Shown: in pieces, positions 1-7,113 of the stretch | Layout of the letters: the number at the start of each line of letters is the position of its first letter | Numbering within the stretch: the stretch's first letter is position 1 | Source of the DNA: Shimia sp. CNT1-13L.2 | GTDB lineage: Bacteria > Pseudomonadota > Alphaproteobacteria > Rhodobacterales > Rhodobacteraceae | Reading direction: 5' to 3' | NCBI RefSeq assembly: GCF_024331145.1 | Contig: NZ_JANDJO010000005.1 | Span: forward strand, 255,365 to 319,364 | Length of the DNA stretch: 64,000 nt | The notes under the pieces: model-generated | What the model saw: the letters and a program-made list of their open reading frames with translations, nothing else | Told to the model about the DNA's origin: nothing | Database searches by the model: none | Program-made: the position numbers and the translations under genes

Positions 1-314
1 GCATCGCCGCCGGTGCCGGTCTCGAGGTCTCCGAACTGAACAAGCTGCTCAAGATGCAGCGCCAGATGTCCGACGTCATGAAGAAGATGGGCAAGATGGG
101 CAAAGGCGGCATGCTGAAACAGGCCATGAAAGGCATGTTCGGCAAGGGCGGCCCCTCGCCCGAGGACATGGCCGCAGGCATGGACCCCAAGCAACTTGAA
201 CAGGCCGCCAAGGCCATGGGCGGCAAAGGCGGCCTCCCCGGCGGTCTGCCCGGTCTGGGCGGCGGCATGGGCGGCCTGCCCCCGGGCCTCTCCGGTTTCG
301 GCAAGAAAAAGTAA
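1..314 (+). CDS. ffh: Signal recognition particle protein Ffh, 3' end (partial)
   Basis: Only the C-terminal part is inside the window; the reading frame is open from base 3 to a TAA at 312-314. The peptide matches the Ffh M domain: the segment ending in EVSELNKLLKMQRQMSDVMK is followed by a Met/Lys/Gly-rich stretch (KKMGKMGKGGM) and a Gly/Pro-rich tail. The M domain binds 4.5S RNA and signal peptides during co-translational targeting to the membrane; the GTPase (NG) domain lies upstream of the window. Position in front of chorismate mutase, rpsP, rimM and trmD is the usual Rhodobacteraceae order. Confidence 0.93.
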   Translation, partial: IAAGAGLEVSELNKLLKMQRQMSDVMKKMGKMGKGGMLKQAMKGMFGKGGPSPEDMAAGMDPKQLEQAAKAMGGKGGLPGGLPGLGGGMGGLPPGLSGFGKKK

Positions 315-329
315 AGCCCGCGCCATGTC

Positions 330-365
330 TTCAATGCACCCCAAATACTCCCGCCGGAGGCATCC
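330..365 (+). repeat. Dispersed 36-bp intergenic repeat, copy 1
   Basis: A 36-bp element with core CAAATACTCCCGCCGGAGG lies between ffh and the first GNAT gene. A second copy with one mismatch is at 14201-14236 in the same orientation. CCGCCGGAGG contains the short inverted motif CCTCCGGCGG on the other strand. I recall this kind of element as common in Roseobacter genomes; that is from memory, not checked here. Confidence 0.75.
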
Positions 366-425
366 TGCCCTCCCCACCGCGCCCGGCGCGGCGGTTTCGC
401 GCGGCGTATCGAAAGGGGCTGCCTG

Positions 426-980
426 ATGACCGCGACCACCTTCACCATCCCGACGCTTGAGACCGAGCGCCTGATCATGCGGGCCCACCGCGAAGAGGAC
501 ATCGCCGCCGAAAAGGCCTTCTTTGCCTCCGATGCCTCGAAATTCGTCGGCGGCCCGCTGCCGCCGCACCGGGCATGGCGCTCCATCGCCATGGTAGTCG
601 GCCACTGGGCCCTGCGCGGCTTCGGCTTCTGGGCGCTCGAGGAAAAAGCCACCGGCACCTACATGGGCCGCGTCGGCCTGTGGTATCCCGACGGCTGGTT
701 CGAACGTGAAATCGGCTGGACCCTGATGCCTGCGGCACAGGGCAAGGGCTTTGCCACCGAAGCGGCACTGGCGTCGCGCGCCTATGCCTATGACATTCTC
801 GGCTGGGACACCGCGATCTCCCAGATCGACCCGAAAAACGAGCCCTCCAAAGGTGTAGCGCGACGCCTCGGGGCCCGTTTCGAACAGCACTTCGAAGATC
901 CCGAATACGGCACCATCGAAATCTGGCGCCACCCGGCCCCCGAAGACCTCGTCAATGGCGGAATGGAGGCATACGCGTAA
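426..980 (+). CDS. GNAT family N-acetyltransferase (RimJ/RimL type)
   Basis: The 184-residue protein begins with the LETERLIMRAHREED block typical of RimJ/RimL-type acetyltransferases and has the acetyl-CoA binding motif A (PAAQGKGFATEA, about residues 100-111), followed by a DPKNEPSKGVARRLGARFE segment that closes the fold. It transfers an acetyl group from acetyl-CoA to an unknown acceptor. The TAA stop overlaps the ATG of the next gene (TAATG), so the two are translationally coupled. The next gene is a paralogue, so this looks like a tandem duplication. The substrate cannot be read from sequence. Confidence 0.88.
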   Translation: MTATTFTIPTLETERLIMRAHREEDIAAEKAFFASDASKFVGGPLPPHRAWRSIAMVVGHWALRGFGFWALEEKATGTYMGRVGLWYPDGWFEREIGWTLMPAAQGKGFATEAALASRAYAYDILGWDTAISQIDPKNEPSKGVARRLGARFEQHFEDPEYGTIEIWRHPAPEDLVNGGMEAYA

Positions 981-1585
981 TGGCCACCAAGAACATCCCC
1001 ATCCTCGAAACTAAGCGCCTCGTGCTGCGCGGCCCGGAACCCGAGGACTATCCGAACTTCAAGGCGACCTTCGCCTCCTACCGCTCGCGCTTCATGGGCG
1101 GCCCGCTCAACCCGTATGAGACCTGGATGCTCTATGCGGCCGAGATCGGACACTGGAACATCCGCGGCTATGGCATGTGGATGATCCACGACAAGGACAC
1201 GGATGAAACCTACGGCATGGCTGGCGGCTGGATGCCCGCCGCCTGGCCCGAACGCGAAATCGCCTGGATCATCTGGCCCGACAAGGCCGGCCACGGCTAC
1301 GCGCTCGAGGCCACCCACGCCGCCCGCAAGTATTTCTATGATCAACTCGGCTGGGACAGCGCCGTCTCCTACCTCGATCCCAAGAACCTCGACTCGATCC
1401 GCCTCGCGGAACGTCTCGGGGCGCAAAAGGACAAAGAGGCCGCCTCGGTTGATGGTCACGACGTTGTCTACCGCCACCCCTCGGCAGACCAGCTGAAAGA
1501 CAGCCAGATCAACCACGGCATCGAGATGGAAATCAGCCACTACGCCGACCCGATGTTCAAACCGAAAGGATACGCGCTTGACTGA
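980..1585 (+). CDS. GNAT family N-acetyltransferase, second tandem copy
   Basis: This 201-residue protein is paralogous to the preceding gene: same N-terminal LETKRLVLRGPEPED block, a corresponding motif A (PDKAGHGYALEATHAA, here AGHGYA instead of QGKGFA) and the same DPKNLDSIRLAERLGA segment. It has a longer C-terminal tail with an Asp/His/Tyr-rich stretch. The start overlaps the upstream stop by one base. The end overlaps the start of the chorismate mutase gene by 8 bases. Substrate unknown; presumably a small molecule or protein N-terminus. Confidence 0.88.
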   Translation: MATKNIPILETKRLVLRGPEPEDYPNFKATFASYRSRFMGGPLNPYETWMLYAAEIGHWNIRGYGMWMIHDKDTDETYGMAGGWMPAAWPEREIAWIIWPDKAGHGYALEATHAARKYFYDQLGWDSAVSYLDPKNLDSIRLAERLGAQKDKEAASVDGHDVVYRHPSADQLKDSQINHGIEMEISHYADPMFKPKGYALD

Positions 1586-1886
1586 CCCCGTGACCGACGA
1601 CGTGATCCGCGCGTCCGAGATCCTCGCCGAACACCGCGAAAGCATCGACCGCCTCGATGCCATCCTTGTCTACACCCTGGGCGAACGCTTCAAGCACACC
1701 CAGGCCGTTGGCAGGCTCAAGGCCGAACATGCGCTGCCGCCGTCCGATCCGGACCGTGAATCCAAGCAGATCGCGCGCCTCGAAGACCTTGCCAACCGGG
1801 CCAATCTCGACCCGGAATTCGCCAAGAAATTCCTGAACTTCATCATCGATGAGGTCATCAGGCACCACAAGAAACACCAGCAGTAA
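1578..1886 (+). CDS. Chorismate mutase (AroQ class)
   Basis: A 102-residue all-helical protein with the AroQ pattern: [29 protein letters not shown], with the Arg of IDRLD, the Lys of RFKHTQ, and a [16 protein letters not shown] loop. It converts chorismate to prephenate, the branch to Phe and Tyr. The chosen start is TTG at 1578, inside the last codons of the upstream GNAT gene; an in-frame GTG at 1590 is a shorter alternative. This free-standing mutase sits between ffh and rpsP, as in other Rhodobacterales. Confidence 0.88.
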   Translation: MTDPVTDDVIRASEILAEHRESIDRLDAILVYTLGERFKHTQAVGRLKAEHALPPSDPDRESKQIARLEDLANRANLDPEFAKKFLNFIIDEVIRHHKKHQQ

Positions 1887-1957
1887 GGCTGGTAGATCGA
1901 ACAACAGGAATGACGGGGCCAGGCCCCTCAAATAGCTTAGGAACAGGAGTAATCACC

Positions 1958-2323
1958 ATGGCTATGAAAATTCGTCTCGCCCGCGGCGGCTCGAAAAAGC
2001 GTCCCTTCTATCGCGTTGTTGCGGCTGACAGCCGTATGCCCCGCGATGGCCGTTTCATCGAGAAACTGGGCACCTACAACCCGCTTCTGCCGAAAGATTC
2101 GGAAGAGCGGGTAAAACTGAACATGGAACGCATCCAATACTGGCTCGACCAGGGCGCTCAGCCCACCGACCGTGTTGCACGTTTCCTCGAAGCGGCTGGC
2201 ACCCTCGCCAAGACCGAGCGCAACAACCCGAAAAAAGCCGAGCCGGGCCAGAAAGCCAAGGATCGCGCTGAAGAAAAAGCCGCCAAGGCAGCTGAAGCAG
2301 CTGAAGCCGCAGCCGAAGAATAA
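1958..2323 (+). CDS. rpsP: 30S ribosomal protein S16
   Basis: The protein starts [19 protein letters not shown] and continues with the S16 landmarks [23 protein letters not shown]. At 121 residues it carries a C-terminal extension of about 40 residues rich in Ala, Glu and Lys, common in alphaproteobacterial S16. The ATG at 1958 is preceded by AGGAG at 1945-1949; an upstream in-frame ATG at 1910 has no such site. S16 assembles early into the 30S body. It heads the classical rpsP-rimM-trmD-rplS order. A GGGGCC/GGCCCC inverted repeat (1915-1927) lies in its leader. Confidence 0.97.
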   Translation: MAMKIRLARGGSKKRPFYRVVAADSRMPRDGRFIEKLGTYNPLLPKDSEERVKLNMERIQYWLDQGAQPTDRVARFLEAAGTLAKTERNNPKKAEPGQKAKDRAEEKAAKAAEAAEAAAEE

Positions 2324-2334
2324 GGCCGGTTTTC

Positions 2335-2376
2335 TCACCACTTTGGTGACGGGGCGCTCCTTGCAGGGGCGCCCCG
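2335..2376 (+). terminator. Two stacked hairpins after rpsP, possible attenuator
   Basis: Right after the rpsP stop there is TCACCA-ctt-TGGTGA (2335-2349), then CGGGGCGC-N11-GCGCCCCG (2350-2376). No U-run follows directly, though TTTTTT occurs about 20 bases later (2395-2400). These may reduce transcription into rimM/trmD, which are needed at far lower levels than ribosomal proteins. Confidence 0.4.
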
Positions 2377-2496
2377 ATGCGTTTGAGCTCACAGTTTTTT
2401 CGCCCGCAAAGCCAACCACCCCGGCCAACGGGTTGCCCTTGGCCACCGGATAAGGGAAAACAGGGATCAACACGGCAAACGGGGCGGAAGATCGAA

Positions 2497-3000
2497 ATGA
2501 CTGAAATGGTCTGTGTCGGCGCAATCGCAGGGGCCTATGGCGTCCGGGGCGAGGTGCGCCTCAAGAGCTTCACCGCCGAGGCCGAGGCCATCGCCGACTA
2601 TGCGCCGCTGACAACCGAGGACGGAACGCAGAGCTTTACCCTGACCATCACCCGCGCCATCAAGAATGGCCTGGCGGCCCGCCTGTCCGGGGTCTCGACC
2701 AAGGAAGAGGCGGACGCGCTCAAGGGCACTCAGCTTTTCGTGCCGCGCGACCGCCTGCCCGATCTCGATGACGACGAATTCTACTATACCGATCTTGTGG
2801 GCCTCGAAGTCCGCGACACCGGCGGCACGGTGCTTGGCCATGTGAAATCGGTGCAGAACCACGGCGCAACCGACCTTCTGGAAATCCACGGCCCCGGCCT
2901 CAAGGCAACCGTCCTTCTGCCCTTTACCCGCGAAGCCGTACCCACCGTCGACATTTCCGGCGGCCGCATCATCGCTGATCCGCCCGAAGGGCTGTTCTGA
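2497..3000 (+). CDS. rimM: Ribosome maturation factor RimM
   Basis: 167 residues. The N-terminal [21 protein letters not shown] is the RimM signature, followed by the PRC-barrel part ([20 protein letters not shown]...[13 protein letters not shown]) and the final DPPEGLF. RimM binds S19 and helps maturation of the 30S head together with 16S rRNA processing. ATG at 2497 is chosen because the conserved domain starts four residues later; the frame is open further upstream without family similarity. Confidence 0.95.
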   Translation: MTEMVCVGAIAGAYGVRGEVRLKSFTAEAEAIADYAPLTTEDGTQSFTLTITRAIKNGLAARLSGVSTKEEADALKGTQLFVPRDRLPDLDDDEFYYTDLVGLEVRDTGGTVLGHVKSVQNHGATDLLEIHGPGLKATVLLPFTREAVPTVDISGGRIIADPPEGLF

Positions 3001-3001
3001 A

Positions 3002-3814
3002 ATGCGCCGTCTTCTGATCCATGCCGGTTTTCACAAGACCGGCACCAAGAGCGTTCAGAAAATGCTCTTCAAGAACCGTCAGCTTCTTGCCCCAACAACC
3101 CATGTCCTGCTGAACAAGAACCTCAACGGCATCGACAAACTGGCCCGCGCCTATTCCTCCGAGGTCGCCACCGCCGATCTGATCGAACTCACGCAACGGT
3201 TCGCAGAACTGCTCGAAGACATTCCGTCGGATGACACCCGCGACATCCTGATCAGCTCCGAAGACCTCTGCGGCCTGATGCCGGGACGGCGCGATATTGT
3301 CACCTACGACATCGCCCCGATCCTGATGAAGGCCATCTCCCACACCCTGGAAAAGGCGCTGGCAACACCAACCGAGGTGATCTTCTACTTCTCGATGCGT
3401 GAGGCGCAATCCTGGCTGCACAGCTGTCACAGCCATCACGTGCGCGTTGTGCGCATGACCATGCAGCCCGAGGCTTACCACAGGGCCTATGCCGAATCCG
3501 CCGATCTGCCGCGCATCATTGACAAGGTCCGCATCGCCGTCGCACCCCATCGCGTTGAAACGGCGTGGCTCGAAGACTTCACCAACGCCCCCCTTGGCCC
3601 CCTGCAACCAATCGCCGATCTGCTCGACTGGCCCGAGCCCCTGCGCCGCGAGATCAAGCTGCTGCCCCCGGCCAACGTCGGTATCCCGGACGAGTTGCGC
3701 CACGAGTTTCTGCTGATCAACGAGGCCACCGAAGACGCCGAGGAACTGCGCAACGCCAAGGAAAACGCCCGCCGCCGCTACCGCCTGCGCCAGCGCGCCA
3801 AACAAAACAGCTGA
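3002..3814 (+). CDS. Sulfotransferase-like protein of unknown substrate
   Basis: 270 residues, starting one base after the rimM stop. The N-terminus MRRLLIHAGFHKTGTKSVQ resembles the 5'-phosphosulfate binding loop (HxGxxKTGTxSLQ) of PAPS-dependent sulfotransferases, and the strand ILISSEDLCG and the segment VIFYFSMREAQSWLHSCHS fit the 3'-phosphate binding region that follows. The C-terminus is Arg/Lys-rich (NARRRYRLRQRAKQNS). It sits between rimM and trmD, where most bacteria have no gene or have rplS-related genes, so it is an insertion in an otherwise conserved operon. The fold call is inference from the loop; no substrate can be named. Confidence 0.6.
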   Translation: MRRLLIHAGFHKTGTKSVQKMLFKNRQLLAPTTHVLLNKNLNGIDKLARAYSSEVATADLIELTQRFAELLEDIPSDDTRDILISSEDLCGLMPGRRDIVTYDIAPILMKAISHTLEKALATPTEVIFYFSMREAQSWLHSCHSHHVRVVRMTMQPEAYHRAYAESADLPRIIDKVRIAVAPHRVETAWLEDFTNAPLGPLQPIADLLDWPEPLRREIKLLPPANVGIPDELRHEFLLINEATEDAEELRNAKENARRRYRLRQRAKQNS

Positions 3815-3891
3815 CCGGACCCGGGCTAGACCTTGCCCGCGTTTTCCGGCATGGGACAGCCACCAGAAACCGAACCCGCGAAAGACACCCC

Positions 3892-4710
3892 ATGACCGAC
3901 AAACCCCGCTCCCATGGCCGCAAGTCGATCTCCGTCTCGTTCAAACCGCGCGAACTCGTCACGCATAACCCGCGTCTCGCCGGTGTCTGGACCGCCCGTA
4001 TCATCACCCTCTTCCCCGAAGCCTTTCCCGGTGTCCTCGGCGAAAGCCTGACCGGCAAGGCCCTCAAGGATGGCAAGTGGCAGATCGAAACCACCGATCT
4101 GCGCCCCTTCGGCGAAGGCAAGCACCGCAATGTCGATGACACGCCCGCAGGCGGCGGTGCCGGCATGGTCCTGCGCGCCGATGTGCTGGGCAAGGCGATT
4201 GATCACACTCAGAAGGGCGCACGCGGCAGGCTGCCACTGGTCTATCTCTCCCCCCGCGGGCGCCGCTTCGATCAACAGATGGCGCGGGACTGGGCCGCCT
4301 GCGATGGGGTCACCATGCTCTGCGGCCGCTTCGAAGGCGTCGATCAGAGGGTTCTGGACCACTACAACATTCAGGAAGTCTCGCTGGGCGACTTTGTCCT
4401 CACCGGTGGCGAAATCGCCGCGCAGGCCATGATCGACGCCACCGTCCGCCTCCTGCCCTCGGTCCTTGGCAATGCCGAAAGCATCGAGGACGAAAGCCAC
4501 TCGAACGGCCTTCTGGAACACCCGCAATACACCCGCCCCGCCGAATGGATGGAGCGCAAGATCCCCGATGTCCTGATGTCGGGCCACCACGGCAAGATCG
4601 CCGAATGGCGCCAGCAGATGGCCGAGGACCTGACCAAAACACGCCGCCCCGACATGTGGCAGGCCTATTGCAAGGCCAGGGGTCTCGACCCGGATGGCAC
4701 AAACGACTGA
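3892..4710 (+). CDS. trmD: tRNA (guanine-37-N1)-methyltransferase TrmD
   Basis: 272 residues. The SPOUT methyltransferase landmarks are clear: TARIITLFPEAFPG, DDTPAGGGAGMVLRADV, LCGRFEGVDQRVLDHY and the trefoil-knot segment SLGDFVLTGGEIAAQAMIDA. It methylates G37 in tRNAs with a G at position 36, using SAM, to prevent +1 frameshifting. The N-terminus carries about 35 extra residues (MTDKPRSHGRKS...) before the conserved start; a Met or GTG nearer to the domain is not obvious, so ATG 3892 is kept. Confidence 0.94.
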   Translation: MTDKPRSHGRKSISVSFKPRELVTHNPRLAGVWTARIITLFPEAFPGVLGESLTGKALKDGKWQIETTDLRPFGEGKHRNVDDTPAGGGAGMVLRADVLGKAIDHTQKGARGRLPLVYLSPRGRRFDQQMARDWAACDGVTMLCGRFEGVDQRVLDHYNIQEVSLGDFVLTGGEIAAQAMIDATVRLLPSVLGNAESIEDESHSNGLLEHPQYTRPAEWMERKIPDVLMSGHHGKIAEWRQQMAEDLTKTRRPDMWQAYCKARGLDPDGTND

Positions 4711-4794
4711 AAACCGCAGGCACACCAATCCGTTGCGGCCCGCCCCGCGAAGTGCTTTAGTGCCCCAAAGCAGATTTGATCAGGGATGGATAAC

Positions 4795-5127
4795 ATGGCT
4801 GCAAAATTCGAACTCTACACCGACAACGCCGGTGAATTCCGCTTCCGCCTCAAGGCAGGCAACGGCGAGAACATTCTGGCCAGCGAAGGCTACAAGCAAA
4901 AGGCCAGCGCCGAAAACGGCATCGCGTCGGTCCGCAAGAACGCGCCCGAAGATGCCCGCTACGAGCGCAAGGAAACCGCGGCCGGCAAGTACATGTTCAA
5001 CCTCAAGGCCACCAACGGCCAGGTGATCGGCACCTCGCAAAGCTACACAAGCGCATCGGGCCGCGACAACGGCATCGACTCGGTCATGCGCAACGCCCCC
5101 GAGGCCAAACTCGAAGACCTGACCTGA
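4795..5127 (+). CDS. DUF1508 (YegP-type) protein
   Basis: 110 residues made of two tandem DUF1508 repeats: KFELYTDNAGEFRFRLKAGN...ASVRKNAPEDARYE and KYMFNLKATNGQVIGTSQSY...DSVMRNAPEAK. Each repeat has the strand-strand-helix pattern with the GxxxGIxSVRxNAP block. The molecular role of YegP proteins is not established. ATG 4795 is preceded by AGGGA at good spacing; ATG 4786 would add three residues. A long inverted repeat follows the stop. Confidence 0.88.
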   Translation: MAAKFELYTDNAGEFRFRLKAGNGENILASEGYKQKASAENGIASVRKNAPEDARYERKETAAGKYMFNLKATNGQVIGTSQSYTSASGRDNGIDSVMRNAPEAKLEDLT

Positions 5128-5144
5128 GCGGTCAGGACACAATC

Positions 5145-5168
5145 AGGTTGGGCAGCCCTGCCCAACCT
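5145..5168 (+). terminator. Hairpin after the DUF1508 gene
   Basis: AGGTTGGGC and GCCCAACCT form a nearly perfect stem around a short loop, 17 bases after the stop codon. There is no clean U-run after it. A second inverted repeat, AAGGCC...GGCCTT, follows at 5176-5201 just ahead of the rplS promoter. Confidence 0.55.
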
Positions 5169-5199
5169 TGAAAACAAGGCCGTTTCCGTTTTCTTGGCC

Positions 5200-5228
5200 T
5201 TGCCACACCCCGATTTCCCCCCTATACA
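5200..5228 (+). promoter_or_regulatory. Sigma-70 type promoter for rplS-rpmE
   Basis: TTGCCA (5200-5205), a 17-base spacer and TATACA (5223-5228) give a good -35/-10 pair. Transcription would start near 5235, leaving a leader of about 200 nt before the rplS ATG at 5438. Confidence 0.6.
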
Positions 5229-5233
5229 CCGCC

Positions 5234-5437
5234 CGTCCGGGACTCGAATGAGTCGTTCGGACCTGTTCTGTATTCCATTGTCGGGGATTTCTTCATCCCT
5301 GAACCGGATCGGGCAGAAGACGCAAGAAACGACGGCTTACCTCTGGCGGGCGCTGCGGCGGACCCGGTGAAGACACAGAGCTCTTGGACGACACCAACTT
5401 CGTGGACCAACCACGAGCAAATCTAGGAGATGGTCAG
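5234..5437 (+). promoter_or_regulatory. Structured 5' leader of rplS
   Basis: The 310-base gap between the DUF1508 gene and rplS holds no gene. Its transcribed part has a nested hairpin (GTCCG..GACTC..GAGTC..CGGAC, 5235-5262), a second one (GGGAT-ttcttc-ATCCC, 5284-5298) and then the AGGAG ribosome binding site of rplS. Ribosomal protein leaders are often autoregulatory, but I do not recognise a named family here. Confidence 0.4.
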
Positions 5438-5812
5438 ATGGATCTGATCGCACAACTCGAGGCGGAACAAATTGCCGCCCTGGGGAAAGACATCCCCGAC
5501 TTCAAAGCCGGTGACACCATCCGCGTCGGCTTCAAGGTGACCGAAGGTTCGCGCACCCGTGTGCAGAACTACGAAGGCGTCTGCATCAGCCGTAAAAACG
5601 GTTCGGGCATTGCCGGTTCGTTCACCGTTCGCAAGATTTCGTTCGGCGAAGGCGTAGAGCGTGTATTCCCGCTGTACTCGACCAACATCGACTCGATCAC
5701 CGTTGTTCGCCGTGGTCGCGTACGTCGCGCCAAACTGTACTACCTGCGCTCGCGTCGTGGTAAATCGGCCCGTATCGCAGAAGACACCACTTACAAAGCC
5801 AAGAAAGCCTAA
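5438..5812 (+). CDS. rplS: 50S ribosomal protein L19
   Basis: 124 residues beginning [16 protein letters not shown], with the L19 core [54 protein letters not shown] and [26 protein letters not shown]19 lies at the 30S-50S interface. The ATG at 5438 is preceded by AGGAG; an upstream in-frame ATG (5384) lies within the untranslated leader. rpmE follows after 11 bases. Confidence 0.97.
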   Translation: MDLIAQLEAEQIAALGKDIPDFKAGDTIRVGFKVTEGSRTRVQNYEGVCISRKNGSGIAGSFTVRKISFGEGVERVFPLYSTNIDSITVVRRGRVRRAKLYYLRSRRGKSARIAEDTTYKAKKA

Positions 5813-5823
5813 GGAGCGGTATC

Positions 5824-6045
5824 ATGAAAAAAGACACTCATCCCGATTACCACTTCATCGACGTCAAAATGACCGACGGCACCATCATCAAGATGCGTTC
5901 GACCTGGGGCAAAGAAGGCGACACTCTGGCTCTCGACATCGACCCCACCGTGCACCCGGCATGGACCGGCGGCACCTCGCGCCTGCTGGACGCCGGCGGC
6001 CGCGTGTCGAAGTTCAAAAAGAAATACGAAGGCCTGGGCTTCTAA
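5824..6045 (+). CDS. rpmE: 50S ribosomal protein L31 (cysteine-free type)
   Basis: 73 residues: [20 protein letters not shown]...[29 protein letters not shown], the typical L31 pattern. There are no cysteines, so this is the C- form that does not bind zinc. It forms part of an intersubunit bridge on the central protuberance of the 50S subunit. AAGGAG precedes the ATG, and a strong terminator follows the stop. Confidence 0.96.
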   Translation: MKKDTHPDYHFIDVKMTDGTIIKMRSTWGKEGDTLALDIDPTVHPAWTGGTSRLLDAGGRVSKFKKKYEGLGF

Positions 6046-6069
6046 TCCCCGCCACATCGGTTTCAAAAG

Positions 6070-6100
6070 AAACGCCGCTCCTTCGAGCGGCGTTTTTCTT
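6070..6100 (+). terminator. Rho-independent terminator after rpmE
   Basis: AACGCCGCTC-cttc-GAGCGGCGTT followed by TTTCTTTG: a 10-bp GC-rich stem with a tetraloop and a U-rich tail. It may also serve the convergent LuxI-type gene ending at 6123. Confidence 0.88.
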
Positions 6101-6122
6101 TGTCCGGATCGTGGCGCAGGCT

Positions 6123-6881
6123 TCAGTGCATCTGCTCGACAACGTTCAACAGGACGGCCTGCGACTTGTCCTTGCCAAACTGCATCCGCGGCCCGCAGGG
6201 AAACCCCTTAAGGTTCATCCGCCGCAACCAGCGGGACCACACGGCGGGCACAATCCCGATTACATGTGTCGCCCCCAGCTCGCGGGCGGTGTGTATCATC
6301 CCCTCCATCAGCTTGGTCTGCACCTGCAACCGGCGTTTCGCCGGCACGTTCCCGGTAATGAAAATCCGCGACGCCTCCCAGATGTTCTTTTTCACTGGCG
6401 CGTCAATGAAAAGAATGTCCGGCGGGATCTGGTCAAGCAACCCCAACTGCGCATCCCGCAACATATAGGAATACATCCCGCACTCTGCCGTCGTCGGGAT
6501 CATCCGCACTCCACCAAGGATTTCGCCGTACTCATGAAGCACGATCCACCGGCTGAACGGGGTGTCGTACTGGTCGAACTCCATCCCGTCGACCTCGGGC
6601 AGTCCCCAGCCCTTGTCCTCCACGAATATCTGTCGCCGCGCCTTGAGAAAGTCGACATAGAGGTTGCCATAGGTGCTCATGTTGGCCACCGATAACACCG
6701 TACAGGTGACATGACCTGCGTCTGTCACTTCACTTGTCTTGTCGTGAGTGGCCGCCTTTCCCTTGAGCACCGCCTGCGCCGCCACCAACTCGCTCTCCCC
6801 ATCCCCATGGGCCGGAGCAAGCCCGGGCAAGACCCTGGCACCTTTCTTTTCAAGGCGGCTCTTGTCGTATCGCCGCGTCAT
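6123..6881 (-). CDS. LuxI-family acyl-homoserine-lactone (autoinducer) synthase
   Basis: 252 residues from ATG 6881, which has GAGG at 6-base spacing; a TTG 12 bases upstream is less likely. After a roughly 55-residue N-terminal extension the LuxI pattern is complete: ARRQIFVEDKGWG (Arg, Phe, Trp), MEFDQYDTP (Glu/Asp...Asp), GGVRMIPT (Arg) and NIWEASRIFI (Glu, Arg). Such enzymes make N-acyl-homoserine lactones from SAM and acyl-ACP or acyl-CoA. No luxR gene is next to it; the divergent neighbour is a histidine kinase. The acyl group cannot be predicted. A non-quorum GNAT-like role is possible but less likely given the conserved residues. Confidence 0.8.
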   Translation of the reverse strand: MTRRYDKSRLEKKGARVLPGLAPAHGDGESELVAAQAVLKGKAATHDKTSEVTDAGHVTCTVLSVANMSTYGNLYVDFLKARRQIFVEDKGWGLPEVDGMEFDQYDTPFSRWIVLHEYGEILGGVRMIPTTAECGMYSYMLRDAQLGLLDQIPPDILFIDAPVKKNIWEASRIFITGNVPAKRRLQVQTKLMEGMIHTARELGATHVIGIVPAVWSRWLRRMNLKGFPCGPRMQFGKDKSQAVLLNVVEQMH

Positions 6882-6989
6882 TTTTTGCCTCAACTTATAG
6901 TTGTTTTAACAAACATGGCAAAAATGGACGCGAGTCGCCACAGAAAAAACAACCTTTTGTTGAGTTAATGCCCAATTTGCGGTATCAGG

Positions 6990-6999
6990 TGACATGTCA
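6990..6999. promoter_or_regulatory. 10-bp palindrome in the luxI / histidine kinase divergent gap
   Basis: TGACATGTCA is a perfect palindrome in the middle of a 232-base, AT-rich divergent intergenic region (6882-7113). It could be an operator for either gene; it does not resemble the 20-bp lux box. Nothing else with clear meaning was seen in this gap. Confidence 0.3.
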
Positions 7000-7113
7000 G
7001 TCACGCCAATAGGGACTTTCAATTACGATACTGGTGCGTAACAAGTATATGTTTTCATTACCTGAACGGAAAAATCCGCGGGCAATAAACACTCAAGAGC
7101 AGGCTTCGAACGC

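Noticed and set aside
6700..6720. CAGGT-GACATG-ACCTG inside the LuxI-type gene, considered as a lux box
   Set aside because: It lies within coding sequence, its half sites face outward compared with the lux-box consensus, and no LuxR is nearby.
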